Shown: positions 1 to 11,697 of the stretch, one piece after another
How the letters are laid out: each line of letters begins with the position of its first letter
Position numbering within the stretch: position 1 is the first letter of the stretch
Source of the DNA: Bryoerythrophyllum caledonicum
Taxonomy: Eukaryota > Streptophyta > Bryopsida > Pottiales > Pottiaceae
Direction: 5' to 3'
Length of the DNA stretch: 64,000 nt
Assembly: GCA_963971425.1 (NCBI GenBank)
Contig: OZ020524.1
Span: forward strand, 23,365,022 to 23,429,021
The notes under the pieces: generated by a model
Database searches by the model: none
The model's input: the letters and a program-made list of their open reading frames with translations, nothing else
Told to the model about the DNA's origin: nothing
Program-made: the position numbers and the translations under genes

Positions 1-472
1 CAAGGTCCTTGTATACCCGGCACTAGCACCCGAAGGCTGCCACGGCAGTATCAATTGCAACTTGAGATGACCAGGCCATCCGGGCTTGTCACTGAAAGTA
101 TTGGTGGTACTCAGCCATTATATAGTACACCTCCCCAGCCTCTCCAATTGATATGGGATTATGGAAATTTTAGAAAGAAGGTTCAGGGTGCCGAATGGAG
201 AGAATGATAGTGATGGACCATCTAAAAATATTTGAAACTTTGTAAACAATTCATGGTGTGATAAAGGTATAATTCTAATTTCAAAAACACATTATTACAA
301 TTGATTATAATCCATCAGTGAAGTATCATTTTAATCTATTAGATTATCTAACTAGAGTACAAACATTAATGTGATTGAAATGAAGAATCAAATAAGACAT
401 GTAAGGGTGATATGTATCCATAAATCCAAAGCCTCATATCAGGTCAATACGGCATACAAAATAGAAGAATCA
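1..472. other. Intergenic, no feature recognised
   Basis: AT-rich sequence 3' of the minus-strand ParB/methylase-like gene. It presumably holds that gene's 3' UTR. I see no coding exon, repeat or RNA gene. Confidence 0.4.
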
Positions 473-3400
473 CTACTCTTCACTACTGAACTCATCGTCA
501 CTGCCCTGATGGATAAATGGCATACTGCTATGAGAACCACTATCGGAATCAATACTACCCTCCTCAGCCTCGTCATCCACAAAATCCTTTGCTCCAGAGC
601 CGGATCGAGCAGTCGGTGGACGTCGTGAAGGCGACGGCTGCGCTACGGATGCAATGGCAGCAGCTTCGGCATATCCAGGCAAAATATGTTGCTGCTCCGG
701 ACTCACAACCTTCCATGCCAAGCGAGCCAGCACTCCAACGGGAGGTGTTGACAGAGAAGCCATCAACGACGTCGAGAACCGTCTGCAACAAATTTGGATT
801 AGTAAAATACGAATGATAGAAAGAGATTAAAAAAAAAACAAATAATGGAAGAGAACTTACTTACAAGTTCTCTTAGGCGCAGTCTTAATCTCTGGTTCAT
901 CATCACCAAGCTCCAAAGGGCGCTTGAGAGAAGACTGCTCCAAGGGCTCAACAATCGCAGAAGTAACCTCCACCGTCTGTGGAATCATGGGTCGAAGCAC
1001 CTCGTCTACCAAGTCCTTGTCTGCCTCCAAGGCAAGAATATGACGCTTGAGGGCTTTGCAAGCCTGAATAGATGCACCTGCAAAAAGTATAGAACACAAA
1101 CAGTATGAAATTAGAATCATGGTTTGATAATCAAACCACAAAATGCAAGTAAAAATTAATATACCCGTAGAAGCGGTAAGGTCCATGACGATCTCATCCT
1201 CCTTGGTGCAAAGATCAATAAGAGCCTCCAATAGATTCTGCGACTTCTCCCTGGCTCCTTGCCATGGCATCCCGGTGGAGGCCCTCACCGTCAGTGACTC
1301 CTGGGTGATGTAATTGGTCAGATGACCGTCTGAAGAAAGTTCAATCCCATCCGCCAAGAGCTCCACTCTGTCATTGAAGACAAATGGAATTGGAGGATCC
1401 CTCTTCCGAACAAAACACTTGACCATGAAAGTCTTGTGTACGCGGCCGGGGCGACCATCAGAGAAGAGGGGAAGTCCATTGATGGCGAACTACTTCGCCT
1501 CTTCGTCAAATCCCGACCACTGAGACCAGGAAACCAGTTCATTTGAAATGAACTTGGAATCTGGATAGAACACAATGATAGCTCCACCATCACGAAGAAA
1601 TGACTCAGCCAACTCGAAGTTAAACCGAATCCACAATGATTCTCTCCGACCCTTGGGGGTCAGCACTGTGGGTAGTGAGTTCCATGGTGGAATCACAGTA
1701 CCACCCTGAATGCCTGGAACTGGCAAGTCCTCCGGAACGTCAAATATGAACATATCCGCCAAACCATCCTCAGTCAACTCCCCCTTCATGTAACGCGGCT
1801 TCGATCCGCCATTGGCCATCAACCACTGTGCAATATCCCTCCAAACTGGCGGAACGTCATCCTCAGCTGTAACTGAATCATAATCAGTAAAGATAGAGTA
1901 GGCGCTGGTATTGATTACCTCAACAGCTACAGTGGACTCCGTCTGCTCCACTACAGGAATCGAATAAATGGTCTGAGCTGGCTTTGCAATGAATGCTCCT
2001 GGGCGGCTGCTGGCGGATGGAGAAGCGCCAAATGTAGTCAATACGGGTGCCGGCTGTGAGATCGATCCAAGACCAACTGCAGACAACAACTTCTCAGGCC
2101 CCTCCTTCGCGACAAGAGCTGCCAATTCCTTGTTCCTTATACGAGTTTCTTTCTTCTCCTTTTTTGCAGTCTCCTTCTCCAATCGTGCTGCTTCTCGCTC
2201 AGCTTCTCTAGCCGCCATCTTGGCGGCCTTCTGTACTGCCCTCTCCTTGGCCTTCTCAGAGAGCTCAAGCTCAGGCTCCACCTGGAATGGAGCTGAAGCA
2301 TGTAAAGCAGGACCCGACCCAGAATGTGTTGCCAAGGCATCACAAGACTCCCGAAGCTCCACCTCGTCACCTGGAGTTGGAATTAATCCATGAAGCTCTA
2401 AGTACCAAGGACACTGAGGCAAGTGATGCCGAGTGAAACGGCGCAACTGAGACTCTGTGAAGATACACTCAGCGCTCACAGTGGTATCACACCACTTCCT
2501 CAGCCGGATAGGCAGCTCCCGAGGCTGCAATGCACCGTTGGCAACGAGCTCTCGCCAGAAGTATCGAAGCACCGCTCTCTTGACACTTTGAGTTGTCTCT
2601 GGCTGCTTGGGAAACTCTTCAGACTTCACAAAAGGCTTTGCTCCACTAAAATGGTTCTTAAACGCCTTCTTCCAGAACGTGAGTGAGTTGGCCTCAATCC
2701 ATGAGCCAATGTCCAATACCGGGTTAGGGAGACCCTCCATCCTAATGATGATATTGTCTTCCTTCACGACCTTCAGAAATAACTTCTCAGCCTCCTCTTC
2801 AAGCTACACAGAAAGAACAAAATGTTAAAAAACAAAACATAGAAGTGATTATATAACAATTTGGCAATTAGTTTATGTTAAATGACTTACCCCTGCCCAA
2901 AATGAAGCCACGTCGAGCCAGGGCTTGAGGTTAATCTCCGAACATGGAGGTTTAGGGAAATTGTATTCATCCCTGCCCTCTTTCGACAAGTTCCACCAAC
3001 GCATCCATCTGCCTTTGAACCTCGCTGAAACCTTCGACGTACAAAGAAGTTGCAGCTTTTCTGTTGTAATTTCAGGCTTGTTTTGATAAACATCATAATG
3101 ATGAAGAACCTAAATCAGAGGATAACAAAAAATGAGTCAATGAAAACAAATAAATAAATTCAATGATATTGAATGAACGAATTCAAGAAATTGCGAATAT
3201 GAATACCTCTTTGAAGAACTCTTCACCATTACGAGGGTCAGCAATGGCAAGGAGTCGAGTGAGTAATGTGCCACATTGAGTCTTTTTCTTTTGCACCGCT
3301 TCAGAGCAAAGAGTGACCAACTCCGCCGAGCTCCCAACACGATCAGCCCCAACACCGGTCACTAGTGTGTCACGATAAGTTCGAATGCAGTCTTCTTGAG

Positions 3401-6400
3401 CTGCAATGAGCTCACGCTACACATGAAATCATTCAAAAGAGTATAAGTTAATTTGCCATAAAACATACAATAACGTATGTAACACATACTCAGAGCCACA
3501 CATAAGAGCATATAGCATACAAACTCATTCCAAATCGTATCCTAACATACCTCATATAGTAACTTCAAAAATGAATCGAAGGTCATATGGTACCACTTCT
3601 TGGTCCCCTTCCTAGCCCACTCCGCCACACTAGCATCGTGATCCTCTTCACTAATCAAACCCTTCAGCTGATCGAAATCCAGCAATCCAAAATGCTGAAC
3701 TCTCTTCACATCATGTGACAATTGTTGTGTCACATGGTCCGAGTCTTTCTGCCTGAGCGATAATAAATATAAACGCACTATCATCTACAGGAATATATCT
3801 TGAAAATACAAGTAATTGAAATCATAACAAACAGTCAAGAGTAGTCAAAAAAAAAACTCACTTGTTCCAATCTGTCATGGCGTTCAGAAGTATATGGCGG
3901 TTTCCCAAAGTGGGCTCTAATACAACTGCCCGAACTGGAGTATGGAAAGCACAATCGTTTCGATGCATGGTGGATATGACATCCATCCATGCAAGGTGGC
4001 GGTGGTTGCCATCCCACACAAAAAAATAGCGATCAGAAAGACTCTGTAACTCTGGTCTACTCGCAATCAAAGCTTCGAACTTCTGGTCCTCCACCCTCCA
4101 AAGGTCTGACCACCCCGCACGTTCTTGAGGAAGAACTTCCCGTTCTACCATGGAGAAGTTTCTCAATGCAACATAGAAACATGCTGAACCAGGGCGGTAG
4201 CCTTTGACAAACTCGCTCTTGAGCTTCTCTATGTCGGGCTTGACTGGAATACGCACCTCCGTCATTGGCAACATTCGGCAGAGTGGGATGTGCAACTCCC
4301 CAATTGATGGATAGTGAGACTTCTGGAGCACATCATAGGAAGTCCCACGAATGGACTTCCTCAAAGACAGCTCTGTAGTGTCCAACCCGGGATCTACACC
4401 AATCGCCGGTACAACTTGATGAACCACTTGAAGGACCAAGTTCAAGGCCTCATGTGGAGAGTCCAAAGCTTCAGAAGACGTCCTCGTGTCCACAGTTGGT
4501 GTATCCAGGTCCATCGTTGGCGTGACCATCTCTCCTTGCGGTGATGCCATCTGAGCGCAACCATCCAACAACATGAGTAAGTTGTAGAAATAGAAGTTGA
4601 AGACACAAGGTAGAGTAATTTGATTTCAGCATGAACGAGCTTGACATTGATACAAACAAAAAAAATTAAGACTGCCAACTGTCCCTCGGATCCGCATTTG
4701 TCATTAGACTCTCACCTTATGATATCTAATCATTTACCAAGCAAGATTGCATTTTGAACAATGTCCACAACAACAAACTCAAAATCGAGCCTGACAACTG
4801 TTCCTCGGATCCGAGGGACCAATTTCAGTACACGACATTCATCATGAATTTTGTTTATAACTACTCTCAACTACTCAATACTACAAATAGCATACGCTCA
4901 TATCAATGAACACAACAAGAATTATCGAGTCCACAGGGTCGATTAACATAAACCGTGATCATGCATGCAGCAAGGCCGGACTTATCCATCATGAACAATT
5001 CATTTTGAAAGTACTATTCCTCTAGTAAACAAGTAACGCATCAAGAACATCATGCCCACGAAATCAGGAAGTTTGCAAGTTAAGCAAACAAGTTTCAGAA
5101 TATCTGTCTACCACATCGCTCATTACTCTTGAAATTCATAAGCACATTTAAACGAATGCATCCAAAATAATCGAAACCATAGAATAAGAACAAAAAACTA
5201 GACACATGAATCCGACATTTCAGCAAGTATCCATCAAAGACTCTTCAAATTTTATGCTGAAGTCTACTTGCAAACCAGTATGGAATCCTGAATAACATTC
5301 TCACGAACTCACGATGTTTGCTCACAAACTCACGATGTTCACATAAAGATAAAAAAGTAACTTAACAACTGACCACCAACTGCCATAGTGTCCGAGAAAC
5401 CAATTTCAGTAAACAACATTAAACCAGAACTCACGACTCACTACTCTTGGACGCAGAAGCATCATTACAACGTAGACATACACCATAATCGAATCCAAAT
5501 CCAACGGATAAAATAAAAATACCCATGCCCATTAATTCAGCAGCGTAGACCTTCTCCATCATAGACTCATCCTATTCGAAGTAGAAATCATCTTGCAGAC
5601 CAGTATGGATTCTAGAATAACATGCTCACGATCTCACGAAATTGGAAGTTGGAGCAAAAAAAAACACGAAATCAAACGACAATATGTCCCTCGGATCCGA
5701 GGGACCATACACTCTAGCTGATTCGGTTTGGTTTTCCACGAGAAAGTTTTCTCCACAAACAATTTCACATCACCGTAAATAAACAGACTCAGATTTCAGT
5801 CTTCCAAATATACCTCGGATCCGAGCCACCATCCGCAGTTCTCATTAAACGATTGCAACTTTGTGAATAACCTCTACATTGACTCGAGTCTCACGAATGC
5901 ATGAGATCATGTACACATAAACTCATCCAGCATTATCCAATCCACAGGTAAAAAGAAAAAGCAGAGCTCATCAATCACGAAAGGCAAAACTAATCAATCA
6001 TGGACTCGACATCCATGAGATACAAATCCTCTTGCAAACCAGCAATGCATGCAGCATTACATGCGGATGATCTCACAAAGTTAGCAAATCACTACAAAAA
6101 AAAAAACACAAAATCAAACGAAAATCTGTCCCTCGGATCCGAGGGACCATACACTCTAGCTGATTCGGTTTGGTTTTCCACGAGAGAGTTTTCTCCACAA
6201 ACAATTTCACATCACCGAAAATAAACAGACTCAGATTTCAGTCTTCCTACTGTACCTCGGATCCGAGGGACCATCCACAGTACCCTATAAACGTTAGCAA
6301 CTTCCTGAATAGCCTCTATCATGACGCGAGTCTCACGAATGCATGAGATCATTTACACACAAACTCATCCAGCATTATCCAATCCACTGTAAAAATGAAA

Positions 6401-9400
6401 AAGCAGAGCTCATCAATACTGAATGGCAAAACTAATCAATCATGGACTCGATATACATGACATACAAATCCTCTTGCAAACCAGCAATGCATGCAGCATC
6501 ACATGCGGATGATCTCGCGAAGTAAGCAAGTATAAGCAAAAAAAAAAACACAATAGCAGTCTACCATTTGTCCCTCGGATCCGAGGGACCATTCAGTCTA
6601 GTCTGATTCGGTTTGGTTTTTCGACAAGCAAGATTTCTACACAAACAAAGTTACGTCACCGAAAATAAACATACTCAGATTTCAGTCTTCCTACTGTACC
6701 TCGGATCCGAGGGACCATCCACAGTACCCAATAAACGTTTGCAACTTCGTGAATAACCTCTATCATGACTCGAGTCTCACGAATGCATGAGATCATATAC
6801 ACACAAACTCATCCAGCATTATCCAATCCACAGGTAAAAAGAAAAAGCAGAGCTCATCAATCACGAAAGGCAAAACTAATCAATCATGGACTCGACATCC
6901 ATGAGATACAAATCCTCTTGCAAACCAGCAATGCATGAAGAATAACATGCGGATGATCTCACAAAGTTAGAAAATCACTGCAAATAAAAAACACAAAATC
7001 AAACGACAATCTGTCCCTCGGATCCGAGGGACCATACACTCTAGCTGATTCGGTTTGGTTTTCCACGAAAGAGTTTTCTCCACAAACAATTTCACATCAC
7101 CGAAAATAAACAGACTCAGATTTCAGTCTTCCTACTGTACCTCGGATCCGAGGGACCATCCACAGTACCCAATAAACGTTTGCAACTTCGTGAAAAACCT
7201 CTATCATGACTCGAGTCTCACGAATGCATGAGATCATATACACACAAACTCATCCAGCATTATCCAATCCACAGGTAAAAAGAAAAAGCAGAGCTCATCA
7301 ATCCTGAAAGGCAAAACTAATCAATCATGGACTCGACATACATGTGATACAAATCCTCTTGCAAACCAGCAATGCATGCAACATTACATGCGGATGATCT
7401 CACAAAGTTAGCAAATCACTGCAAAAAAAAAATACAAAATCAAACGAAAATCTGTCCCTCGGATCCGAGGGACCATACAGTCTAGTCTGATTCGGTTTGG
7501 TTTTTCGACATGCAAGATTTCTACACAAACAAGGTCACATCACCGAAAATAAACATACTCAGATTTCAGTCTTCCTACTGTACCTCGGATCCGAGGGACC
7601 ATCCACAGTTCTCATTAAACGATTGCACCTTTGTGAATAACCTCTACATTGACTCGAGTTTCACGAATGCATGAGATCATGCACACATAAACTCATCCAG
7701 CATTATCCAATCCACAGGTAAAAAGAAAAAGCAGAGCTCATCAATCACGAAAGGCAAAACTAATCAATCATGGACTCGACATACATGAGATACAAATCCT
7801 CTTGCAAACCAGCAATGCATGAAGAATAACATGCGGATTATCTCACAAAGTTAGAAAATCACTGCCAAAAAAAAACACAAAATCAAACGACAATCTGTCC
7901 CTCGGATCCGAGGGACCATACACTCTAGCTGATTCGGTTTGGTTTTCCACAAGCAAGATTTCTCCACAAACAAGGTCACATCACCGAAAAAAAACATACT
8001 CAGATTTCAGTCTTCCTACTGTACCTCGGATCCGAGGGACCATCCACAGTACCCTATAAACGTTTGCAACTTCGTGAACAACCTCTATCATGACGCGAGT
8101 CTCACGAATGCATGAGATCATATACACACAAACTCATCCAGCATTATCCAATCCACAGGTAAAAAGAAAAAGCAGAGCTCATCAATCCTGAAAGGCAAAA
8201 CTAATCAATCATGGACTCGACATACATGAGATACTAATCCTCTCGGAAACCTGAAATGCATGCAGAAGAACATGCGGATGATCTCACAGAGTTAGCAAGT
8301 TCAAGGAAAAAAAGAGACACAAAATCAGACGACATTCTGACCCTCGGATCCGAGGGACCATGCACTCTAGCTGATTCGGTTTGGATTTTCATTGAGCAGT
8401 GTTTATACACGAACAGAGTTTCGTGAAAGGATAAAATCAAGCACAGATTTCAGTCGTGCACCTGTTCTTCGGATCCGTGGGACCATCAACAAAACACAAT
8501 TAACATCACGATAAGTTTGTATGACCTCTCTCACGACTCGAGTCTAACGAAAGCATTAGGTCATATACAGAAGAACACATCCAGCATAGTCGACTGCATA
8601 GTGTACGCAAATGAATCCGAGCTCATGAATCCAGTAAGGCCGACCTTGTCCAACTTGGACTCGTCATATATGAAATACTAATCCTCTCCTAATCGAGTAA
8701 TGCATCCAGAATATGATGCTGATGATCTCACGAATTTTGCAACTTAAAGCCAAATATATTACACATCAACAGACTACTTACAATCTCTCGGATCCGAGGG
8801 ACATTACAATCTAGCCAGATTAGGTCGAGACGATTTCACCAAGTAAGATTTCTACACGAACAAAGTGAAAATACAGAGAATAAACAAGCACACTTAGGGC
8901 TGCAAGTGATTGCTGAGGCAATATAACCGGCAAGAAGAATACCCACAATCATTTACGATGGATAAGACTACTCACCAGCAGTGCCAGTCGGTTCTTGTCT
9001 ACCGAAATATCGTCTGACCGATAGCTTGTAAACCCAGCTTTGGTGCGCCCCTTCGCACAACAATCCAAATTCATACACGAAATTAATCCCCAACACATAA
9101 AATGCTCAGTTACCCATCTCAAATCGCGAAGTAGGATATAGAGGATCTGATTTTACAAAATGTCTGTTGGGCATATTGGGTTTTCGGCAATTGAGATTAT
9201 TCATTTCACAATCCAAAGACCAGGGTTTAGGGTAAGTCTTGACAATGTTCATCTCCATTGGAGTACAGACATGGAATAAAGAGTTGAGTTTATGAATGGA
9301 ATCGATTTGGTGAAATGTGTTGTGAACATACCGGACTCACTCGCTCCCCCTCGTCTCGAGTCTGACCAGTTCCTTCTCTGTTAATGTCACCTGCCGTCTG

Positions 9401-10508
9401 CAATCAAATTGGACTAGGTGTTGATTAGAATCTTCTAATGCATAAGCAATCGTGCATAAAACCTAATGCCGAAGGTCTTCGCAAATTCAGATACTATGGC
9501 GGAGATTGAATCACAAGAATCTTACCATACCCCAACTGAAAATCCGCATTCAATCATGAGCTCACGAACTAGGCAATGACGAACTAGTTTATGAGCGCTC
9601 TGATTGAGTGACCCTTTAATGACCCTTCAAAACTCGAAGGGCTTGTGCTCGCATCAAAAATGAAGAAGGTATTCTCACTATGGGTCCACAGTTCAGCTCA
9701 GGGTAATCCACGGAGATTATCCAGATGTCCAAGTTTACCGCATAACAAATCCTACAATCTCCCCTTTTCTACTATAATACCGGGTTAAATAACATATTTT
9801 CTCGAAATCATAACTCAGAATTTAGTTGCAAATACAAATACAAATTTATGAAACCACAGTTACTCTGCATAATGTTTAAGCAGTATGATGATATCGAACC
9901 TGTTTCGTTTGGGCCCGTCCCTCCCCCAACAGTATCGATCCACTTTCCCCCGCGCTTCCTCGATCGGTCCGTGATCGACCAATGGTCGCCCTAGACGAGG
10001 ATCGGTTCCTAGTTCGTGTAGATCGAGATAAATTTACCCGGCTTCTTGTTTCCATACTAGAGTCTATGCTTTGACAGTCATTGTCGTCAACAACAACGTT
10101 TACATCCTTACCCCCATGCATCGAGCTTCCCGACGCATGAGGTCCTCTGGAATCACTCGTCATGATTACTTGTATAGACTCTTCATCCCCCCTTTCACTT
10201 CGCAGCTGCATGAAGTAGCTAGATGACTAAACAAACCGAGTGTAAGTATGACCTATCCAAAATTGCATTATAGGAAACCAACTGGAATATGAATATGAAA
10301 CACTTACTCCGACACGATAATGCTTCGTCTCTTCTGCTTGCAGAATACTTGACAACTTCCTGAATCGAACGGGCCCCTCAGATGTCAGTTTCTCACGATT
10401 CTCCTCAGAAACACAGGCCTTCAGCTGTTCACGATGCGTTCGTGACCTCCTCTGCTTAGGATTTGAGTAGTGTGTTGTTCTTCTCTTCAGTCCACCCTTG
10501 CTTGTCAT
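473..10508 (-). CDS. ParB-like / beta-class DNA-methylase-like fusion protein, 11 exons, one in-frame stop
   Basis: Not a family I can name. Predicted exons (minus strand): 10508-10308, 10205-9900, 9397-9341, 9050-8976, 4550-3862, 3752-3551, 3416-3207, 3109-2891, 2803-1165, 1077-861, 782-473. All borders are GT/AG and phases agree, giving about 1374 codons. The N-terminus is basic and serine/arginine-rich. Around residues 300-430 there is a ParB/sulfiredoxin-like segment with WDGNHRH near residue 392, resembling the ParB DG(N/H)HR signature. Residues about 836-889 form a charged Ala/Glu/Lys/Arg coiled coil. The C-terminal part follows the beta-class N4/N6-methylase order: a motif-IV-like DVPE near 1008 (normally D/N-PPY), a hydrophobic strand, then REKSQNLLEALI and DLTASTGAS near 1190-1200 (normally DPFxGSGT). 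Both catalytic motifs are degenerate, so activity is doubtful. The tail is acidic. A single TAG at 1492-1490 interrupts the frame; the same frame continues on both sides, consistent with a mutated TGG. ParB-methylase fusions are known from phages and bacteria; a eukaryotic homologue would suggest old transfer or a mobile element. Introns 1-4 are less certain than the rest. Confidence 0.6.
1490..1492 (-). other. In-frame TAG inside the methylase-like domain
   Basis: The open frame from 2803 stops here (…FDEEAK then TAG) and continues in the same frame through 1489-1165 into the motif-I-like segment. No splice site pair is evident that would remove it. It is a nonsense mutation, a sequencing error, or a sign that the locus is a young pseudogene. 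Confidence 0.75.
4679..8900. repeat. 442-bp tandem satellite with palindromic cores, inside the large intron
   Basis: A 20-bp perfect palindrome, GTCCCTCGGATCCGAGGGAC, starts at 5686, 6128, 6570, 7013, 7454 and 7897, with a one-base variant at 8339. Spacings are 442, 442, 443, 441, 443 and 442 bp. A second, shorter copy (CCTCGGATCCGAGG core) lies about 125 bp after each, for example near 5814, 6254, 6697, 7139, 7581 and 8023. So each 442-bp unit has two palindromes. Central units are nearly identical. The edges (4679-5690 and 8340-8900) are more diverged, as expected of an array homogenised from the middle. Short open frames here are repeats of one another, not genes. The array lies in the predicted 8975-4551 intron. 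Confidence 0.9.
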
Positions 10509-11697
10509 CCTCTGTATGTCAAACTGGTTGCGTCACATTGAACATTTTCACACGAGTGTCGTTCCTATGATATGGTTATGAGTTGCAACTCAGCGACCCG
10601 TTAAGGGTGCTCTTTAACTAATCTAAGCAGTTGACAACGGGTTGCCTCAAGATCTTTATCGATTTTATCACATGTTGTCTGTTTCAATGGAATTTTCAAA
10701 CTCTAAGATAATTCTGGCAATTGCATCTCTGTTAAATGCTTTTGTAGTCACAAGCATTTCACTTAACTGGATTTAGCTATTGTATTTGGTGAATATCGAC
10801 AACACCGGGTTAATAATATCTTAAACCTACTTTGGAGGCTTAGAGGATACATCTAGTACATATGTATTTGTAAATTGCTCACTCTGATCATGACCTCTAG
10901 CTTGGCTTCGAATTTGTCGTGTTCATTAAAGATGTGTCAGATTGTGTTAATGCCATACTAAGAATGCATTATTCCGCCGTAATAGAGAAACTACGTCCTC
11001 TCTATTTCTACTACTTGACAAAGTATTGTCCTCGCGTTCAACTAGTCATTTGTCATACCTCTTATATTTGGGTGTCCCTCTTATATTTGGGTGTTACTGA
11101 TAATTCAGTGGACCACGACTATACACGTCGAATGCCAACTGTATGGTACACTCCGCCTTACTTGGATCAACCTTTAAAATTTTCTCATAAATTTATAAAT
11201 GTTTCCAAATTTAATAAAGTTATGTCAGGGAACGTGCATGGGCATATGACAGAAGACACTAAATGTTTCAGGGATTTATGATCACGATGCGTTTCCGTAA
11301 TTGGACACCTTCACTCAGATTTTTTCGCAAGCAGTTGATTTCGTTCAATATATATCCGCAATCATTATCTGCAAACATTCCATTTCCTTTGCTGTAGAGA
11401 GCGCTTGACTATGGCGTCACTCACATCTCAGAATGGTGGAGTTCCACTTGTAATGTCCGTTGGTGAAAATGCTCTGTGAATGTTCCCGAGGCAGTCCTCA
11501 GTAGTCGCTTTGGATTTTGAATTGGAACCGTTCACGTTGAACAAGAGGTCTTTGATAGCTCAGGAGTATTAGAACATTCTATATACCAAGTGAAAGATCG
11601 AGACGATTTCGGTTTTCTGTGGAATCTGTGTCGTGGTTCTTTTAAAGTATATGGTGTTAGGGATACTCAAACGTCCGCTAATGCGTCGTGTGCCGTG
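10509..11697. other. Intergenic between divergent genes
   Basis: No confident gene. A 120-residue open frame at 10919-11281 has no recognisable domain and no ATG context I trust, and it contains a short local duplication (TCTTATATTTGGGTGT twice near 11060-11095). The stretch should hold the promoters of the minus-strand ParB-like gene and of the plus-strand MULE. A short open frame starts with ATG at 11411, but its link to the MULE gene is unclear. Confidence 0.4.

Noticed and set aside
4679..8900. Regular repeats as a CRISPR array
   Set aside because: The unit is 442 bp with two palindromes and near-identical sequence between them, so there are no unique spacers; it is a satellite in a eukaryotic intron.
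10919..11281. 120-codon open frame as a gene
   Set aside because: No recognisable domain, no good start, and an internal local duplication; more likely chance.
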